NCBI RefSeq assembly: GCF_000308875.1
Contig: NZ_BAGL01000016.1
Location: forward strand, 1 to 48,280
DNA length: 48,280 nt
Direction of reading: 5' to 3'
Source: Nocardia transvalensis NBRC 15921
GTDB taxonomy: Bacteria; Actinomycetota; Actinomycetes; Mycobacteriales; Mycobacteriaceae
Shown here: one piece after another, positions 25,668 to 35,556 of the stretch
Layout: each line of letters begins with the position of its first letter
How positions within the stretch are numbered: the first letter of the stretch is position 1
Made by a program: the position numbers and the translations under genes
The notes under the pieces: generated by a model
Databases searched by the model: none
What the model was told of the DNA's origin: nothing
Seen by the model: only the letters and a program-made list of their open reading frames with translations

Positions 25668-27119
25668 ATGAGCGCATCGACGGTCCGCGGCTATTTCACC
25701 GCCGACGAGGTGCGGGCGGCCGAGGCGGAGCTGTTCAAGCGGGTCGCCGAGGGGGCGCCGATGCGGCGGGCCGCCTACGGGCTGGCCGAAGTCGTCGCCG
25801 CCGAACTCCGCGAGCGGACCGGGGGAATCGCCGGGCGCTCGGTGACGCTGCTGGTCGGGTCCGGGGACAACGGCGGCGATGCGCTGTGGGCGGGGTCGAT
25901 GCTGCGCCGGCGCGGCGTCGCGGTGTCGGCGGTACTGTTGTCGCCCGAGCGCGCGCATGCGAAAGGCCTTGCGGCGCTGCGGCGTACGGGCGGGCGCGTC
26001 CGCGACGACCTGGGCGCGCCGGACCTGGTGATCGACGGCATCGTGGGCATCTCCGGCCGCGGACCGCTGCGGCCGCGCGCGGCGGAACTGGTTGCGGCGG
26101 TGGACGTACCGATCGTCGCCGCGGATCTGCCCAGCGGCGTCGACCCGGATACCGGCGCCGTCGACGGCCCCGCCGTGCGCGCCGACGTCACGGTGGCCTT
26201 CGGCGCCTACAAGCCGGTCCATGCCCTCGCCGCCCCGCACTGCGGCCGGATCGACCTGGTCCCGATCGGCTTGACGCTGCCCGAACCGAATCTTGCTGCC
26301 CTGGAACCCGTTTCGGTCGGCGCGGACTGGCCCGTGCCGAGCGCGGCGGACGACAAGTACAGCCAGGGCGTCACCGGAATCTGCGCGGGCGGCGCGCGCT
26401 ATCCGGGCGCGGCGGTGCTGTGCGCCGGGGGAGCGGTGGCCGCCACCTCCGGCATGGTGCGCTATGCCGGAACCGGCGGCGCGGAGGTGCTGAACCACTA
26501 CCCCGAAGTCATTGCCGCGCAATCGGTTTCGGAGACCGGCCGGGTGCAGGCCTGGGTATTCGGCCCCGGCGCGGGCACCGACGACGATGCCCGCGAACGA
26601 CTGTCGGAGATCCTCGCCACCGACCTCCCGGTCGTGGTGGACGCGGACGGCCTCACGCTGCTGTCCGCCGATCCCGCGCTGGTCACCGGTCGCCGCGCAC
26701 CCACCGTGCTCACGCCGCACGCGGGCGAGTTCGCCCGCCTCACCGGCCGCGACCCCGGCCCGGACCGAGTGGGAGCGGTCCGCACACTCGCCGAGGACTG
26801 GCAGGTCACGGTGCTGTTGAAGGGCCGCGCCACCCTCGTGGCCGGGCCCGGCCGCCCGGTCCTGGTCAACGAGGCGGGCGGCTCCTGGGCCGCGACCGCG
26901 GGCTCCGGCGATGTGCTGTCCGGCGTCCTCGGGGCCCTGCTGGCCACGGGCCGCGACCCGTCCTGGGCAGCGGCCGCCGCCGCCCGCGCCCATGCCTTGG
27001 CCGCCAACCTCGCCGCCCACGCCCAGAGCCCGGCCCCCGCCCCGATCTCGGCGTCCCCCCTGCTCCACCACCTCCGCCCGGCGATCAGAACCCTCCGCGC
27101 CCTCAGCGAAACTCCCTGA
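25668..27119 (+). CDS. nnrD: Bifunctional NAD(P)H-hydrate epimerase / ADP-dependent NAD(P)H-hydrate dehydratase
   Basis: This is a fused NnrE-NnrD protein (YjeF type) of 483 aa that repairs damaged NAD(P)HX hydrates. The N-terminal YjeF_N domain (about 8-220) has GSGDNGGDALWAG and ADLPSGVDPDTG. The C-terminal ribokinase-like dehydratase (about 225-480) has GGARYPGAAVLCAGGA, VFGPGAGTD, VVDADGLTLLS, TVLTPHAGEFARLTG, VLLKGRATLVAG and the nucleotide-binding ATAGSGDVLSGVLGALLA. ATG 25668 has TAGGAGGG upstream. It corresponds to M. tuberculosis Rv3433c in the alr-tsaD block. The frame is open far upstream, but that is shadow of the minus-strand cupredoxin region. Confidence 0.93.
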   Translation: MSASTVRGYFTADEVRAAEAELFKRVAEGAPMRRAAYGLAEVVAAELRERTGGIAGRSVTLLVGSGDNGGDALWAGSMLRRRGVAVSAVLLSPERAHAKGLAALRRTGGRVRDDLGAPDLVIDGIVGISGRGPLRPRAAELVAAVDVPIVAADLPSGVDPDTGAVDGPAVRADVTVAFGAYKPVHALAAPHCGRIDLVPIGLTLPEPNLAALEPVSVGADWPVPSAADDKYSQGVTGICAGGARYPGAAVLCAGGAVAATSGMVRYAGTGGAEVLNHYPEVIAAQSVSETGRVQAWVFGPGAGTDDDARERLSEILATDLPVVVDADGLTLLSADPALVTGRRAPTVLTPHAGEFARLTGRDPGPDRVGAVRTLAEDWQVTVLLKGRATLVAGPGRPVLVNEAGGSWAATAGSGDVLSGVLGALLATGRDPSWAAAAAARAHALAANLAAHAQSPAPAPISASPLLHHLRPAIRTLRALSETP

Positions 27120-27286
27120 CCTGCACATCCCCCCACGGCGTCCGCGCGCACCGAGTTCTGCTATCCCACAGCCCGGCTTACCGCTCTGCTGCGCGATCCC
27201 GGCCCACCGTCGCCGCCGAACCCGTTGCGCCGCAGGTCGATTCGGCTAGCGTCAGCGCGAACGCGTGCCTGGGACAGGAGGTCTGG

Positions 27287-28105
27287 TCAGTTGCCCTGGG
27301 CGGCAGCGGCTACCGGCTGCCATTCGCGCCACTCGGCCAGGCGGGATTCGTAATCCGCCGTGGCGATGGCGAGGGGCGCTTCGCCGAGGAAGGTGCGCAG
27401 CGGGGGGCGCTCGGCGTCGACCACGGCCAGGATGGCGGTGCGGGTGGCGGTGGGCTCGCCGCGGCGCTGTGCCGCACGGGTGCGGTTGCGGGAGTCGCGG
27501 ACCTGGTCGTAGGCGGGGTTGGGGGTGCTGTGCCGGGCGGACGGGCCCGCCCAGTCGGTGTCGAACCCGCCGGGCTCGATCAGCGTGACGTGGATGCCGA
27601 AATCGGCGACCTCACGCGACAGCGCCTGCGAGAACCCCTCGAGCGCCCACTTCGACGCGTGATAGGCGCCGATATTCGGGAACGCACTGATCCCGCCGAT
27701 ACTCGACACCTGGATGATGTGCCCGCTGCCCTGCGCGCGCAGGATCGGCAGCGCCGCCTGCGTCACCCAGATCGCCCCGAACACATTGGTCTCCAGTTGC
27801 GCGCGGACCTCGTCCTCGGTGAGCTCCTCGATCATGCCGAACTGCCCGTATCCGGCATTGTTGACGACGACGTCGAGCCGCCCGAACCGCTCCGCGGCCT
27901 GCGCGACGGCAGCGAAGTCGCCGCCCCGGTCGGTCACGTCCAAGCGCAGCGGCAGGAAGGTGTCCGGATACTTGGCGACGAGGTCGTCCAGCGTCGTGAG
28001 ATCGCGCGCGGTTCCGGCGACGCGATCGCCCCGCTCGAGCGCGGCGAGGGCCCACTCCCGCCCGAAACCGCGCGAAACGCCGGTGATGAACCACACTTTG
28101 CTCAT
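27287..28105 (-). CDS. Short-chain dehydrogenase/reductase
   Basis: A 272-aa classical SDR. The NAD(P) site is FITGVSRGFG near residues 6-15, followed by the NNAG motif (VVNNAGYGQFG), catalytic Ser in QVSSIGG, and Tyr/Lys in YHASKWALEG, then PGGFDT. The ARDL segment after strand 2 suggests NADP preference. Substrate unknown; proteins of this sort are often annotated as SDR-family oxidoreductases acting on ketones or sugars. It interrupts the otherwise conserved nnr-alr block on the opposite strand. ATG 28105 has GAAAGG upstream; its 5' end is 154 bases from alr, divergently. Confidence 0.9.
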   Translation of the reverse strand: MSKVWFITGVSRGFGREWALAALERGDRVAGTARDLTTLDDLVAKYPDTFLPLRLDVTDRGGDFAAVAQAAERFGRLDVVVNNAGYGQFGMIEELTEDEVRAQLETNVFGAIWVTQAALPILRAQGSGHIIQVSSIGGISAFPNIGAYHASKWALEGFSQALSREVADFGIHVTLIEPGGFDTDWAGPSARHSTPNPAYDQVRDSRNRTRAAQRRGEPTATRTAILAVVDAERPPLRTFLGEAPLAIATADYESRLAEWREWQPVAAAAQGN

Positions 28106-28258
28106 GATGGCCTTTCCTCTGCTCTCAGGTCGGCGCGGACGTCCCCCCGACGACCGCGTTCTCAACGCTAACGACCTGGAGTGCACTCCAAGCAAGGCCC
28201 GATCTCGCCGAGGCAGCCGCTGCCGCCCCGATCGGCGCGAATGGCAGGATCGGTAGCT

Positions 28259-29416
28259 GTGAATACCGTCGACCCGCAGGTGGAAACCGTCATCGACCTG
28301 GACGCCATCGCGCACAACGTGCGGGTGCTGTCCGAGCACGCCGGCGACGCCGCGCTCATGGTGGTCGTCAAGGCCGACGGCTACAACCACGGCGCGGTCC
28401 CCGTCGCCCGCGCGGCACTGGCGGCCGGAGCGGCGGAACTCGGCGTCACCACCGTCGACGAGGCACTACAACTCCGCGCGGCCGGTATCGACGCGCCCAT
28501 CCTGTGCTGGCTCAACCTCTCCGACGCCGACTACGCGGCCGCGGTGGCCGCGGATATCGAGATCGGCGTGTCGTCGATGGCGCACCTGCGCGGCGTCGAA
28601 CAGGCCGCCCGCACCACCGGAACCACCGGGACCACCGGGACCGTGTCATTGAAGGTCGACACCGGCCTGAACCGCAATGGCCTCTCCGCCACCGAGTACC
28701 CGCTGGTCCTGGCCGCGTTGCGGGAACTGGCCGACGAGGGCGTGCTGCGGCTGCGGGCGATCTTCTCCCATCTCGCCCGCGCCGACGAACCCGACCATCC
28801 GGCCATCGACATGCAGCGTGACCGCTTCCTGGACGCCATCGCCGCCGCCAAGGAATACGGCCTGGAGCCCGAGGTGGTGCACCTGTCGAATTCGGCGGCC
28901 ACGCTGACCCGCCCGGACCTGGCATTCGACATGGTGCGCCCGGGTATCGCCGTCTACGGGCTGTCCCCGGTGCCGGAGATCTCCGACTTCGGCCTGCGCC
29001 CCGCGATGACCTTCCAGGCCCGCGTCGCTCTGGTGAAACACGTCGCCGCGGGCGAGGGCGTCTCCTACGGGCACGAATGGGTCGCCCCGCGCGCCACGAC
29101 CGTCGGGCTGATCCCTGCGGGCTATGCCGACGGCGTCTTCCGCCCGCTGGGCGGCCGGATCGCGGTGCGCATCGGCGACCTGCACTATCCCCAGGTCGGC
29201 CGGGTCTGCATGGACCAGTTCGTGGTCGACCTCGGCGACAACATCGACGGCGTCCGCGAGGGCGACACCGCCGTGCTGTTCGGGCCGGGACAGCCGCATC
29301 CGCAGCACTGGGCCGACCTGCTCGGCACCATCCACTACGAGATCGTCTGTTCCCCCCGCGCCCGGGTCGTGCGACGCTATGTGGGCGATTTCGCAGACCG
29401 AAAGGGTGGCGTATGA
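28259..29416 (+). CDS. alr: Alanine racemase
   Basis: Alr interconverts L- and D-alanine using PLP, supplying D-Ala for peptidoglycan. The PLP Lys is in [11 protein letters not shown]; the second catalytic base Tyr is in [11 protein letters not shown], and [14 protein letters not shown] plus [12 protein letters not shown] complete the conserved core. The family's typical length (about 385 aa) is obtained from GTG 28259 ([20 protein letters not shown]); ATG 28241 would add six residues. A small GT-rich coding repeat ([11 protein letters not shown], near 28610-28640) lies on the protein surface between strands. The stop overlaps the next ATG (ATGA), starting a tight operon. Confidence 0.95.
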   Translation: MNTVDPQVETVIDLDAIAHNVRVLSEHAGDAALMVVVKADGYNHGAVPVARAALAAGAAELGVTTVDEALQLRAAGIDAPILCWLNLSDADYAAAVAADIEIGVSSMAHLRGVEQAARTTGTTGTTGTVSLKVDTGLNRNGLSATEYPLVLAALRELADEGVLRLRAIFSHLARADEPDHPAIDMQRDRFLDAIAAAKEYGLEPEVVHLSNSAATLTRPDLAFDMVRPGIAVYGLSPVPEISDFGLRPAMTFQARVALVKHVAAGEGVSYGHEWVAPRATTVGLIPAGYADGVFRPLGGRIAVRIGDLHYPQVGRVCMDQFVVDLGDNIDGVREGDTAVLFGPGQPHPQHWADLLGTIHYEIVCSPRARVVRRYVGDFADRKGGV

Positions 29417-30543
29417 AACCCGAACGGCCGCACGGTTTTCGGGCGACGGCCTGGCGCGGCGGGATAGCGACCGCGGGCGCCCTCGGCGCGCTGGCCGGGG
29501 TGCACGCGCTGCGCCGCGTCGGCGCCTCGGTGAGCTGGCCCGCCCACCGGGACGACCTGCGCGACGAGGATTTCGGGCTGCTGGGCCGCGATCGGGCGGA
29601 TACGGTCGTCGCCGAGGACGGCGTGGAGCTGGCGGTGCGCCACTGCGGACCCGAGGACGCCCCTGTCACAGCCGTTTTCGTGCACGGTTTCTGCAACAGC
29701 ATGGAGTCGTTCCACTTTCAGCGCCGCGATCTCGAAAAGCAGTGGGGCCCACGGGTTCGCATGGTGTTCTTCGATCTGCGGGGGCACGGCGGCTCCGGCG
29801 TCCCGAGTACGGAGAGCTGCACCGTGCCGCAGCTGGGCCGCGATCTGGCGGCGGTGATCGAGCGCTGCGCGCCGGACGGCCCGCTGCTGCTGACCGGACA
29901 TTCCATGGGCGGCATGGCGATTCTGGCCGCGGCCGCGCAGTTCCCGCGCCTGTTCGCCGAGCGGGTGCGGGCGGTGGCGCTGCTGTCGACCGCGGCGGCC
30001 GAGGTCACCGCGACGGGTGTTGCCCAGCTGCTGCGCAATCCGGCGATCGACGGATTCCGGATGGCGGCCCTCGCGGCGCCGGCCCTGGTGCAGGCGGGCC
30101 GGGTCACCGCGCGGCACGTCATCGCGCCGATCCTGTACGCGAGTTCGTTCCACGGTGAGGTGAGCCCGACGCTGTCCCGCTTCACCACCTCGATGATCGA
30201 CCGCACCCCGGTCGAGACGATCGTGAAATTCCTGCGGGCACTGGAACTGCACGACGAATCGGCCGCCCTGCCCACCCTCGCCCCGCTGCCCGCGCTCGTC
30301 CTCGGCGGCACCCACGACCAGGTGATCCCGTTCCGCAATTCGCGGGCGCTCGCGCGGGAACTGCCCGACGCCGACCTGGTCCGCGTCACCGACGCCGCCC
30401 ACATGGTGCACCTGCAGTATCCGGACCTGGTCGACGCCGCGTTGGACCGCCTGCTGCTGCGCAGCGGCGTACTGGGTGCGGGAGAACGCAGCGGAGTGCC
30501 GGGTGCCGGTCGCGGTGACGGGGAAGGAGTGGTGGGTGGCTGA
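29413..30543 (+). CDS. Alpha/beta hydrolase with N-terminal membrane anchor
   Basis: The 376-aa protein overlaps alr by four bases and is co-transcribed. It starts with a short hydrophobic segment ([18 protein letters not shown]) that probably anchors it, followed by an alpha/beta-hydrolase fold: HGFCNS oxyanion region, [10 protein letters not shown], nucleophile Ser in [10 protein letters not shown], acid in [10 protein letters not shown] and His in DAAHMVHL. The position between alr and tsaE is conserved in mycobacteria (alr - lipase-like - tsaE). Substrate unknown; probably an esterase/lipase acting at the membrane. The Gly-rich C-terminal tail ([22 protein letters not shown]) is low complexity. 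Confidence 0.87.
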   Translation: MKPERPHGFRATAWRGGIATAGALGALAGVHALRRVGASVSWPAHRDDLRDEDFGLLGRDRADTVVAEDGVELAVRHCGPEDAPVTAVFVHGFCNSMESFHFQRRDLEKQWGPRVRMVFFDLRGHGGSGVPSTESCTVPQLGRDLAAVIERCAPDGPLLLTGHSMGGMAILAAAAQFPRLFAERVRAVALLSTAAAEVTATGVAQLLRNPAIDGFRMAALAAPALVQAGRVTARHVIAPILYASSFHGEVSPTLSRFTTSMIDRTPVETIVKFLRALELHDESAALPTLAPLPALVLGGTHDQVIPFRNSRALARELPDADLVRVTDAAHMVHLQYPDLVDAALDRLLLRSGVLGAGERSGVPGAGRGDGEGVVGG

Positions 30544-30575
30544 GCAAGTGGGTACCGGCGAGGAGGGAATAGCCG

Positions 30576-31034
30576 GTGGCTGAACAACGAGTACTGCCGA
30601 CCGTCGAGGACACCGAGGCGCTGGGGCGGGAGCTGGCCGGGGATCTGCGGGCCGGTGATCTGGTGGTGCTGGACGGTCCGCTGGGCGCCGGGAAGACCGC
30701 GCTCACCCGGGGGATCGCGGCGGGGCTCGGGGTCGAGGGGCGGGTCAGCTCACCGACTTTCATCATCGCCCGCCAGCATCGGGCGGGGCCGCGTCCCGGC
30801 GCGGTCGCGATGGTGCACGTCGATGCCTACCGGCTCGGCGGTGACCTGGACGAGCTGGACGCCCTCGATCTCGACACCGACCTGGACGACGCGGTGGTCG
30901 TGGTCGAGTGGGGCCTCGGTGTCGTCGAACATCTCTCAGACCGTCACCTGCGCGTGCTGCTGCGGCGCGCGGCCGAATCCGACACCCGAACCGCCACCTG
31001 GGAATGGGTGAGCGGGCCGGCGTCCGGAACATGA
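30576..31034 (+). CDS. tsaE: tRNA threonylcarbamoyladenosine biosynthesis ATPase TsaE
   Basis: TsaE is the small P-loop ATPase that drives turnover of the TsaB-TsaD complex making t6A37 in ANN-decoding tRNAs. The 152-aa protein has Walker A DGPLGAGKTALTRG, the Ser/Thr region VSSPTFIIARQH, and the Walker B / glutamate motif VHVDAYRLGG ... VVVVEWGLGV. GTG 30576 has GGAGGGAA at a proper distance. It is in the same operon as tsaB, rimI and tsaD, with all four needed for or linked to t6A and N-terminal acetylation. Confidence 0.93.
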   Translation: MAEQRVLPTVEDTEALGRELAGDLRAGDLVVLDGPLGAGKTALTRGIAAGLGVEGRVSSPTFIIARQHRAGPRPGAVAMVHVDAYRLGGDLDELDALDLDTDLDDAVVVVEWGLGVVEHLSDRHLRVLLRRAAESDTRTATWEWVSGPASGT

Positions 31035-31058
31035 CCAACCGGTATCGTTGACACAATT

Positions 31059-31823
31059 ATGGCGCTTGTACTTGCCCTCGACACCGCGACTCCTGCCGTG
31101 ACGGCGGGACTGGTGGAGCTGACCGCCGCGGAACAGGAGGCGGCGCCGCGGATCCACACCCTCGCGGCCCGGGTGACCGTCGACGCGCGCGCCCACAACG
31201 AGGTGCTGACGCCGCAGATCCTCGAATGCCTCGATGCCGCGGAGCGTTCCCGCGCCGACCTCGACGCGGTCGTCGTCGGCATCGGCCCCGGACCGTTCAC
31301 CGGGTTGCGGGTGGGCATGGCGACCGCCGCCGCGTTCGGCGACGCCCTGGGCCTGCCGGTGTACGGCGTGTGCAGCCTGGACGCGATCGCCGCCGACGCG
31401 TGGCAGGAGATCACCGACGGCGGCGGGCGCGGGATCGCCACCGCCGCCGAATCCGAACTGCTGGTCGTCACGGACGCCCGCCGCCGCGAGGTGTACTGGG
31501 CCCGCTACCGGGCGCGGCCGTCGGCGGAATTCGCCGGGCCCGCCGCCGTGGGTTCCGGCGCTCGCACCGTGGGCCGCGTCGCGGGGCCGGGGGTGTGCAA
31601 GCCCGCCGATCTGGATACGCGCGAGTCGACCGTGATCGCCGGATCCGCCTCGCACGTCGACTTCTTCGATCTGCCGGTGCTGCCGGTCGAGACTCCGTCC
31701 CCGGCGGGCCTGGTGCGCTGCGCCGCCACCGAGGTGCTGTCGCGCGCCGGCACCGAACCACTGGCTCCGCTGTACCTGCGCCGCCCCGACGCCGTCGAGC
31801 GTAGCTACCAGGCGGCGTCATGA
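31059..31823 (+). CDS. tsaB: tRNA threonylcarbamoyladenosine biosynthesis protein TsaB
   Basis: A 254-aa ASKHA-fold protein, the catalytically silent partner of TsaD. Visible: VLALDTATPAVTAGL start, the central HNEVLTPQI and VVGIGPGPFTGLRVGMATA motifs characteristic of TsaB, and a C-terminal ending PLYLRRPDAVER. It lacks the metal site of TsaD, as expected. The start is separated by 24 bases from tsaE and the stop overlaps rimI (ATGA). Confidence 0.94.
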   Translation: MALVLALDTATPAVTAGLVELTAAEQEAAPRIHTLAARVTVDARAHNEVLTPQILECLDAAERSRADLDAVVVGIGPGPFTGLRVGMATAAAFGDALGLPVYGVCSLDAIAADAWQEITDGGGRGIATAAESELLVVTDARRREVYWARYRARPSAEFAGPAAVGSGARTVGRVAGPGVCKPADLDTRESTVIAGSASHVDFFDLPVLPVETPSPAGLVRCAATEVLSRAGTEPLAPLYLRRPDAVERSYQAAS

Positions 31824-32347
31824 CCGCACAGGATCCGCCGGCCGTCGATATCGAACCGATGGGGCCGGGCGATATCGCGCGCTGCGCCGAACTCGAGAAA
31901 CTGCTGTTCCCCGAGGACGATCCGTGGCCGGAGGTGGCGTTCCACTCGGAGCTGGCGGGCGCGCACAATCGCTATCTGGTGGCTCGCGACGGCTCCGGCC
32001 GCATGGTCGGCTACGCCGGTATCGCGCTGCTGGGCACGCTGGCCCACCCCGAGGCCGAGGTGCACACCATCGGCGTCGATCCGGGCGTGCACCGCGGCGG
32101 CATCGGCACCGCGCTGCTGCGGGCGCTGCTGGCGGAGGCCGGAAAGCGCGGCGGCCCGGTATTTCTCGAGGTGCGAACCGATAACGCGCCGGCGATCGCG
32201 CTCTACGAGAAGCACGGCTTCCACATCATCGGCCTGCGCAAGAACTACTATCAGCCCAGCGGCGCCGACGCGTTCACCATGCGCCGTCCGGCGGTGGCCG
32301 GAGTCCCGCGGCCGGGCGCCCCGCAGAACTCAGAGGTCGTGTCATGA
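31820..32347 (+). CDS. rimI: Ribosomal-protein-alanine N-acetyltransferase-like GNAT protein
   Basis: A 175-aa GNAT acetyltransferase. Acetyl-CoA binding is through [17 protein letters not shown] (RxxGxG/A-type motif), followed by the [30 protein letters not shown] segment characteristic of RimI. RimI acetylates the N-terminus of ribosomal protein S18 and, in the mycobacterial cluster, likely other proteins. Four-base overlaps with tsaB and tsaD mark a tightly coupled operon, consistent with the frequent tsaB-rimI-tsaD fusion or adjacency in bacteria. Confidence 0.92.
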   Translation: MTAQDPPAVDIEPMGPGDIARCAELEKLLFPEDDPWPEVAFHSELAGAHNRYLVARDGSGRMVGYAGIALLGTLAHPEAEVHTIGVDPGVHRGGIGTALLRALLAEAGKRGGPVFLEVRTDNAPAIALYEKHGFHIIGLRKNYYQPSGADAFTMRRPAVAGVPRPGAPQNSEVVS

Positions 32348-33390
32348 TCGTCATGGGCATCGAGAGCTCGTGTGACGAAACCGGAGTCGGCATCGTGCGC
32401 TGGCGCCCCGCCGAGGACGGCACGGGGACCTGCGAACTGCTGGCCGACGAGGTGGCCTCGAGCGTCGACCAGCACGCGCGCTTCGGCGGCGTGGTGCCCG
32501 AGATCGCCTCGCGCGCCCACCTGGAGGCGATCGTGCCGGCGATGCGGCGGGCGCTGTCCGTGGCGGGCGTCGATCGGCCCGACGCGCTGGCGGTGACCAT
32601 CGGCCCCGGTCTGGCCGGAGCCCTGCTGGTCGGGGTGGCGGCGGCGAAAGCCTATGCGGCGGCGTGGGATATCCCGCTGTACGCGCTGAACCACCTGGGT
32701 GGCCATGTCGCCGTGGACACCCTCGAGCACGGCCCGATGCCGCCGTGCGTCGCGCTGCTGGTGTCCGGCGGACACACTCATCTGCTGCACGTGACCGACC
32801 TGGCCGATCCGATCGTGGAACTCGGCAGCACGGTCGACGATGCGGCGGGGGAGGCCTTCGACAAGGTGGCCCGGCTGCTGGGCCTCGGTTTCCCGGGCGG
32901 CCCGGCGTTGGATGCCGCCGCGGCACACGGCGATCCGGCCGCCATCGCGTTCCCGCGCGGTATGACCGGCCCGCGGGACGCGCGCTACGACTTCTCCTTC
33001 TCGGGACTGAAGACCGCGGTCGCCCGCTACGTGGAGGCGGCGCAGCGGGCCGGAACCGAACTGCCCATACCGGATATCGCGGCCTCGTTCCAGGAGTCGG
33101 TCGCGGATGTCCTGACCGCCAAGGCGATTCGCGCCGCCCAGGACGTCGGCGTGGATACGCTGGTGCTCGGCGGCGGCGCCACCGCCAACTCCCGCATCCG
33201 CTCGATGGCCGAAGAACGCTGCGCCGCCGCGGGTCTCACCCTGCGCGTGCCGAAGCCGAGGTTGTGCACCGACAACGGCGTGATGATCGCGACCCTCGGT
33301 GCCCACGTGATCGCGGGCGGGGCGAAACCGTCCGCCCTCACCGTCGCCACAGACCCCGGCCTCCCGGTGTCCACCAGCCAGATCCGCTGA
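32344..33390 (+). CDS. tsaD: tRNA N6-threonylcarbamoyl transferase TsaD
   Basis: TsaD transfers the threonylcarbamoyl group from its adenylate to A37 of tRNA. The 348-aa protein starts [10 protein letters not shown], has [20 protein letters not shown], the metal-binding [42 protein letters not shown], and the third metal ligand in [13 protein letters not shown]. All metal-site residues are present. It was formerly annotated as a glycoprotease (Gcp). Last gene of the alr-tsaD operon; convergent with the Hsp70-like gene 60 bases away. Confidence 0.96.
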   Translation: MIVMGIESSCDETGVGIVRWRPAEDGTGTCELLADEVASSVDQHARFGGVVPEIASRAHLEAIVPAMRRALSVAGVDRPDALAVTIGPGLAGALLVGVAAAKAYAAAWDIPLYALNHLGGHVAVDTLEHGPMPPCVALLVSGGHTHLLHVTDLADPIVELGSTVDDAAGEAFDKVARLLGLGFPGGPALDAAAAHGDPAAIAFPRGMTGPRDARYDFSFSGLKTAVARYVEAAQRAGTELPIPDIAASFQESVADVLTAKAIRAAQDVGVDTLVLGGGATANSRIRSMAEERCAAAGLTLRVPKPRLCTDNGVMIATLGAHVIAGGAKPSALTVATDPGLPVSTSQIR

Positions 33391-33450
33391 GCAGCCGGGA
33401 ACAGAACGCCCTCACCAGCCGGATTCTCTGAGCGAGTGCCCGCGGCCGCG

Positions 33451-34968
33451 TCAGTCGGTCGGCTGGACCATGCCCGACCCCCCGGAGCCCGAGTTCGACC
33501 TCGGGAGGACGGGGGCGCGGTTGGGGGTCGGCGTGGGGGTGGTGGGGGCCGGGGTGGTCGTTCCCTCCGGCGTGGTCGTTCCCTCCGGGACGACCGGCTG
33601 CGGCGTGGTGGTGCCGAGCAGCGGGCCGAACAGGCGGGGCAGGTCGGGCAGCGGGATCTGCGGCAGGTTCGGGTCCGGGCGCAGGGGCGGGGCCGTGCTG
33701 GTCGTGGACGGCGTCGGCGTGGTTGTCGGGAGCAGGCTGGTGGTGGAGGTCGAGGACGGCGACGGCACGCTGGTGCCGACCGGCTGCCGGCCCGGCTGGT
33801 TCTGACCGGCGGGTGTGGTCGCCGATCCCGTCGGCGAGGGCACGGCCGTCGTGGTCGGCAGCTGCGCGGTATTGCTGGTGCCGACCGGGCTGACATCGTT
33901 GTGGGCGGCCGGGACCAGTTCCTTGACGCCGTAGCCGACCACGAGTCCCACCACCACGACCGCACCGGCCAGGGTGCCGACCAGCTTGGTGAAGGTGCCG
34001 GTCGACGCATCGCTGCCCAGGCTGATCACCGGGAAGGCCGACGGCTGGGCCGAATCCGCCACCAGCGCGGCGCCCTTCGCGGTGGCCGCCTCCGGCTCCG
34101 GCAGGGTGAGGACCGGGATGTCGAGCCGTTCGTCCAGGCCGGCGACCACGGTGGGGATATTGGCCCCGCCGCCGATCACGGCGACCGCCTGGGGCAGCTT
34201 CGGGGACCGCTCGAACACCGCGGAGGCGTACACCGCGGCCTCGCGCACGAGATCCGCGATCAGCTCCTCGAAGTCGGCGCGGGTCAGTTTCAGCGGCTGG
34301 CCGGCGACGTGGTCGATGGTCACGGCCGGCGCGATGGACAGGTGCTCCTTGGCCGCGCGGCTGCGGTTGATGAGCATGCCGCGGTTGGGGCGGGTGCCGC
34401 GGCGCGCGAAGTGGCAGTCCAGCAGGTGGTGGTAGATGAGTTCGTCGACCGTGGTGCCGCTGATGGCCGAGGTGCGCTCGGAGCGCAGCGTCGTATCGTC
34501 GGCCAGATCGGCGACCGTGACGGTCATGCCCGAGGCGCCGAGGTCGATGAGCGCGACCGTCTCGTAGCGGTCGAGCAGGCCGGTGTGCCGCAGGTAGGTG
34601 AGGGCCGCGGTGCTCTCCGGGATCAGCTGGATGTCGCGGCGCTGGCGGCCGATGGCCGAGCGGATCGCGACGGCCTGTTCCCGGTCGCGGTAGGCGACGG
34701 CGATGGCCCCCGGAGGCCCGGCGGGGGTCTCGGGGTGCGGGGCCGGGAGGCCGGCGGTGTGCGCGCCGACGGGGTGCACGACGTCGCGGGCGGGCCGCTG
34801 GGTCGTCATCAGTTCGATCGACGACGCCACCAGATCACCGAGATCGGAATGTGCGGCGTCCGCCGACACGACCCGGTAGTCGAAACTCTGGGCGCCGTTC
34901 GGAGCGGTGGCCACCAGCGCCGAGCACACCACTTCGTTCCCGGCGGAGATGCCGAGGGATGTTCGCAT
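33451..34968 (-). CDS. Hsp70-like actin-ATPase membrane protein with Pro/Thr-rich outer tail
   Basis: The N-terminal ~330 residues have an actin/Hsp70-type ATPase: SLGISAGNEVVCSAL (phosphate 1), TVALIDLGASGMTVTVADL (phosphate 2), and VAVIGGGANIPTVVAGLDERL (adenosine motif). A membrane helix (LVGTLAGAVVVVGLVVGYGV, about 350) and an extracellular Thr/Pro/Ser-rich tail (TTTPEGTTTPAPTTPTPTP) follow. There is no substrate-binding domain as in DnaK. Mycobacteria have similar anchored Hsp70-like proteins whose role is unknown, perhaps in envelope signalling. ATG 34968 follows GGAGG by five bases; the GTG at 34974 overlaps that site and is rejected. Divergent from groES. Confidence 0.85.
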   Translation of the reverse strand: MRTSLGISAGNEVVCSALVATAPNGAQSFDYRVVSADAAHSDLGDLVASSIELMTTQRPARDVVHPVGAHTAGLPAPHPETPAGPPGAIAVAYRDREQAVAIRSAIGRQRRDIQLIPESTAALTYLRHTGLLDRYETVALIDLGASGMTVTVADLADDTTLRSERTSAISGTTVDELIYHHLLDCHFARRGTRPNRGMLINRSRAAKEHLSIAPAVTIDHVAGQPLKLTRADFEELIADLVREAAVYASAVFERSPKLPQAVAVIGGGANIPTVVAGLDERLDIPVLTLPEPEAATAKGAALVADSAQPSAFPVISLGSDASTGTFTKLVGTLAGAVVVVGLVVGYGVKELVPAAHNDVSPVGTSNTAQLPTTTAVPSPTGSATTPAGQNQPGRQPVGTSVPSPSSTSTTSLLPTTTPTPSTTSTAPPLRPDPNLPQIPLPDLPRLFGPLLGTTTPQPVVPEGTTTPEGTTTPAPTTPTPTPNRAPVLPRSNSGSGGSGMVQPTD

Positions 34969-35357
34969 GTTCACCTCCCTTCGAGCGGATGGTCTTGGTG
35001 TCGCCGACCATCTCGAACGGACAGCGCGAGCCTCCGCATGGATGGCGGGCGACCCGAGCGGCGGATCCGGCCGGGCCCTCGTCCGTTCGGGGGTCGGGTC
35101 CAGCCAGCGATCACTTGCGGTCTTGCTCTCGTCTCAGGCGTGCGCGATGGTCGTCGCGCGGGTGGGTGACGCAGTTGTGGGCAGTACTCGACGGTTCTCG
35201 CGACGGGCGCCGACCCGCATGGCGGGCCGACAGACGCTACATCACGGAGCCGTCGTCCATAGTGTCACAATCCGTTATTGGAACGTTACAGATTTCGGCG
35301 AGGAATTGCCACGCTCTTGGGCGTGTTGTCTCGGTCCGATATAAGCAGCGCCCGGCC

Positions 35358-35386
35358 TTGAGCGCTGGCACTCGCGTGTATAGAGT
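35358..35386 (+). promoter_or_regulatory. groESL promoter
   Basis: TTGAGC (35358-35363), a 17-base spacer and TAGAGT (35381-35386) form a sigma-A-like promoter whose -10 lies inside the CIRCE element, which explains repression. Confidence 0.55.
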
Positions 35387-35391
35387 GCTAG
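35365..35391 (+). promoter_or_regulatory. CIRCE operator (HrcA binding site)
   Basis: CTGGCACTC, nine bases, GAGTGCTAG: this matches the CIRCE consensus TTAGCACTC-N9-GAGTGCTAA with only outer-base changes. HrcA binds it to repress chaperonin genes at normal temperature. It overlaps the promoter -10 and lies about 165 bases before the groES start. Confidence 0.8.
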
Positions 35392-35556
35392 TTGGCACTT
35401 CGGATGTTGCGCGAGTGCCACCTACGACTGCTGAGCAGGGGTCCCGGAACCCGCGACGACGGGGCTGCGCACAGCGTCGACACATCGTGACCGAAACCCG
35501 TGCGCCCGGGGAACCGCCCCGGACGCGACGAATCCCCTGAAAGTGGAGGGCTCAAC

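Larger units (their letters stand above)
34969..35556. other. 588-base intergenic region before groES
   Basis: No protein-like ORF of convincing composition is found. The right half is AT-enriched and contains the groES promoter, the CIRCE element (35365-35391) and an additional TGGCACT/AGTGCCA inverted repeat (35393-35420). The left part holds the upstream region of the Hsp70-like gene. Confidence 0.6.

Noticed and set aside
28512..29702. 396-codon antisense ORF over alr
   Set aside because: Extreme Arg/Gly/Pro composition; alr motifs are intact on the plus strand.
34851..35540. Plus-strand ORFs of 145 and 229 codons before groES
   Set aside because: They overlap the 5' end of the Hsp70-like gene and the CIRCE promoter region, lack homology-like segments and have mixed composition.
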